Of a stretch of DNA of 18,876 nucleotides, positions 16,548 to 18,876 are shown one piece after another. Every line of letters starts with the position of its first letter. Within the stretch, counting starts at the first letter, position 1. The position numbers were made by a program, and so were the translations under genes. Source of the DNA: Symbiodinium natans (lineage: Eukaryota; Sar; Dinophyceae; Suessiales; Symbiodiniaceae); contig CAJNDS010001440.1 of NCBI GenBank assembly GCA_905221605.1, forward strand, positions 1 through 18,876. The letters are read 5' to 3'. The notes below the pieces were generated by a model, which made no database searches, was not told where the DNA came from, and worked only from the letters and a program-made list of their open reading frames with translations.

Positions 16548-17189
16548 GCGACGCATTTGGTATAGTAGTCAGTGTCGGTGACCGAAACAAGCCTAAACCC
16601 GACACCCTCAACCCTCAGCCCTAAATTTTAAAGCTCGAAGATGGATCTTGAGGAAACTTGGGTCGTCTACGTAGTTGTAAGGACTTCGGTGGGTCGAGGG
16701 TAAAGGATTGGAGATAGATCGATCTTGAAGAAATTTGTATTGTTTACTTAATTGTAAGGCCTTCGGTGGGTCGGTATCTATGCGAGGCATGGCAAGGTGT
16801 ACGATTTGTCGCCAAAGATGGGAAGAAGCACGATTTGTTGCCAGCAATTTGTGCTTGATTGTCAAAGATGGAAAGAAGTACGATTTGTTGCCACCAATTT
16901 GTGCTTGATTGTCAAAGATGGGAAGAAGTACGATTTGTTGCCAGCAGTTTGTCCTTGATTGTCAAAGATGGGAAGAAGTACGATTTGTTGCCACCAATGT
17001 GTGCTTGATTCTCAAAGATGGAGAGAAGTACGATTTGTTGCCGCCAATTGGTGTTTAATACCCTGGGCCCTAAACCCTGAAACCCTAAACTAAGCCCCCT
17101 AAACCCTGAACCCTAAAGCGAAAAACAGGCCTAAACCCTAAACCGTGAAGCATTTGCAACAAATGGTCACTTTGGTTGACCCAAACCGG
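16548..17189. repeat. Telomere-linked satellite, unit 3 (642 bp)
   Basis: Five exact 50-bp subrepeats (16813, 16863, 16913, 16963, 17013). The second has ATGGAAAG, as in unit 1, indicating these two units share recent ancestry for that part. The first telomere-like run is altered to CCCTCAACCCTCAGCCC. Confidence 0.93.
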
Positions 17190-17819
17190 GCGATGCATTT
17201 AGTATAGTAGTCAGTGTCGGTGACCGAAACAAGCCTAAACCCGACACCCTAAACCCTAAGCCCTAAATTTTAAAGCTCGAAGATGGATCTTGAGGAAACT
17301 TGGGTCGTCTACGTAGTTGTAAGGACTTCGGTGGGTCGAGGGTAAAGGATTGGAGAAAGATCGATCTTGAAGAAATTTGTATTGTTTACTTAATTGTAAG
17401 GCCTTCGGTGGGTCGGTATCTATGCGAGGCATGGCAAGGTGTACGATTTGTCGCCAAAGATGGGAAGAAGTACGATTTGTTGCCAGCAATTTGTGCTTGA
17501 TTGTCAAAGATGGGAAGAAGTACGATTTGTTGCCAGCAATTGTCAAAGATGGGAAGAAGTATGATTTGTTGCCAGCAGTTTGTGCTTTATTGTCAAAGAT
17601 GGGAAGAAGTACGATTTGTTGCCACCAATGTGTGCTTGATTCTCAAAGATGGGGAGAAGTACGATTTGTTGCCGCCAATTGGTGTTTAATACCCTGGCCC
17701 TAAACCCTGAAACCCTAAACTAAGCCCCCTAAACCCTGAACCCTAAAGCGAAAAACAGGCCTAAACCCTAAACCGTGAAGCATTTGCAACAAATGGTCAC
17801 TTTGGTTGACCCAAACCGG
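17190..17819. repeat. Telomere-linked satellite, unit 4 (630 bp)
   Basis: Five subrepeats (17455, 17505, 17544, 17594, 17644), one of them the 39-bp form also seen in unit 2. It starts GCGATGCATTTAGTATAG, sharing ATTTAGTA with unit 1 only. The minus-strand frame is longest here (96 codons, 17256-17546). Confidence 0.93.
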
Positions 17820-18046
17820 GCGACGCATTTGGTATAGTAGTCAGTGTCGGTGACCAAAACAAGTCTAAACCCGACACCCTAAACCCTAAGCCCTAAATTT
17901 TGAAGATCGAAGATGGATCTTGAGGAAACTTGGGTCCTTTACGTAGTTGTTAGGTCTTCGGTGGGTCGAGGGTAAAGGATTGGAGATAGATCGATCTTGA
18001 AGAAATTTGTATTGTTTACTTAATTGTAAGGCCTTCGGTGGGTCGG
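17820..18046. repeat. Telomere-linked satellite, unit 5 (truncated)
   Basis: Follows unit 2 nearly base for base to GGCCTTCGGTGGGTCGG and then ends abruptly, before any 50-bp subrepeat. The sequence after the break is unrelated, so this is the right edge of the array. Confidence 0.92.
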
Positions 18047-18529
18047 GCTAAGGGCAGCTGGAGAGAAGGACAGCGAAGAGTTGAGGGCTCACGCAGGTAG
18101 GATTTCCTTTATAAGGTCTCCCCATGGGTTTTTGCGATCACGATATCGATCGAGAAACAAATGATTTCATGAATATATTTGATCCATTTCGATAGGACCT
18201 ATTGAATCTTCAAATTTTGATAGGAAAATCATATTGATTTGATATAGGAAGAATCGAAATGAATGATTTTGATGAAAATATAGGATTGGAATCTATGATC
18301 GAAATCATAAGAACAAGATAGAAATGAAAGATCTTATTGAAATTCCTTGGGAAAATCAATATCAAAATCAAGATTCGAAAGATCTTTCTATTCTTGATCA
18401 TTTTCGACAATAATAATTTAGCGGACAAAAAACACATTCTATTTTTTTAATTTAATTTACTTAAATTAAATAAAAAAACCCTTTGATATATTTGGCGAGT
18501 TTTTTCGATTTTTAGGTTTTCTTCTGGAT
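18047..18529. other. Low-copy AT-rich spacer, no gene recognised
   Basis: Begins with a purine-rich segment (GGGCAGCTGGAGAGAAGGAC) and becomes AT-rich from about 18120, with many GATC, GAAAT and GATTTGAT phrases but no regular tandem order. TTTAATTTAATTTACTTAAA (near 18447) is a local AT-rich near-palindrome. A 75-codon minus-strand frame (18210-18437), Ile/Phe/Ser-rich, is what AT-rich DNA gives by chance. It links the ~640 bp satellite to the second copy of the 347-bp repeat. Confidence 0.5.
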
Positions 18530-18876
18530 TATATATATATATATTCATTATTCAAATAATAGAATATATATCATATTGAGAGAAATCTTCGCAACAATTA
18601 ATTCTTGAAAATATCTTGGAGAAATCTTTGAAAAGAAGATATTGAGAGGATTTATCTCCAGAAGATTTCCAATTATATTGGATTTGGCAAAAAGACGATT
18701 TACTTCATCGATTTTGAGGTTTTCTTCTATATATTATTTATATATTTTTTCTCATTCATTATGCGAAAAATATTTTTTTTAATTAAAAGAAATCTTCGCA
18801 TCAATTATGAATTGAATATATATCTTGAAGAAATATCTAAAAGGAAGGTCTTCAAAGGATTTCTTTTTAGAAGATC
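18530..18876 (+). repeat. 347-bp long direct repeat, copy 2 (cut by window edge)
   Basis: Near-identical to 13302-13648. The match is still perfect at the last bases of the window (TTTTTAGAAGATC), so the duplication very likely continues into another AATCTTCG satellite block. The 40 or so bases just before it (TTCGATTTTTAGGTTTTCTT) resemble an internal part of the repeat, hinting at nested duplication. Confidence 0.93.

Noticed and set aside
18210-18437. 75-codon minus-strand frame rich in Ile, Phe and Ser
   Set aside because: Composition is that expected from AT-rich DNA read by chance; no motif and no supporting context.

Overview
This window is a repeat-dominated subtelomeric or telomere-proximal stretch of a eukaryotic nuclear chromosome. 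It begins with CCCTAAA telomere-type repeats and carries further TTTAGGG-type blocks in both orientations. That repeat is shared by plants, many green algae, apicomplexans and dinoflagellates. The best taxonomic clue is a pair of short, very GC3-rich coding fragments on the minus strand (121-240 and 633-710). Their translation (containing KKAYCDKE and MGEAAAKKAGKEGD) resembles, from memory, a lysine/glutamate-rich coiled-coil family abundant in dinoflagellate gene models. A dinoflagellate is therefore my leading guess, unverified; other TTTAGGG-type lineages remain possible. I found no intact gene, tRNA, rRNA, transposase, reverse transcriptase or CRISPR array. Almost every longer open frame is a by-product of stop-poor tandem repeats.

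Layout. 1-1336: mosaic of telomeric repeats in both orientations with captured non-repeat pieces, including the two coding fragments. 1337-1740: low-copy DNA with a short open frame and the first copy of a 90 bp dispersed repeat. 1739-3240: AT-rich 9-bp satellite (AATTAATTC) that flips orientation repeatedly, interrupted by a 31-bp GC-rich tandem array and three near-perfect palindromes; the second 90 bp repeat copy closes this block. 3370-6332: a second 9-bp AT-rich satellite (AATTAAAGA) organised as serial hairpins around the loop GGGCCTCTCTGTG, with two spacer types that are reverse-complement relatives of each other. 6337-7517: a foreign block in that satellite (42-bp tandem repeats, a unique stretch and a degenerate AAGTGCATA array) flanked by CTAG on both sides. 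7530-7960: decayed satellite. 7961-13010: about 5 kb of divergent 'GAGCTC' repeats with a ~30 bp core and shuffled higher-order modules. 13100-13256: degenerate ATT/ACT triplets. 13302-14770: AT-rich 'AATCTTCG' family ending in a regular ~206 bp (128+79) higher-order array. 15311-18046: four and a part copies of a ~640 bp satellite, each with internal 50-bp subrepeats and telomere-like CCCTAAA runs. 18530-18876: a near-identical second copy of 13302-13648, so a ~5.2 kb macro-unit probably repeats beyond the window.

No genes cooperate here. The interest lies in architecture: nested tandem repeats, palindromes, telomeric sequence inside a broken gene, and a telomere-linked satellite. Base-level identities are eye estimates, not computed alignments.
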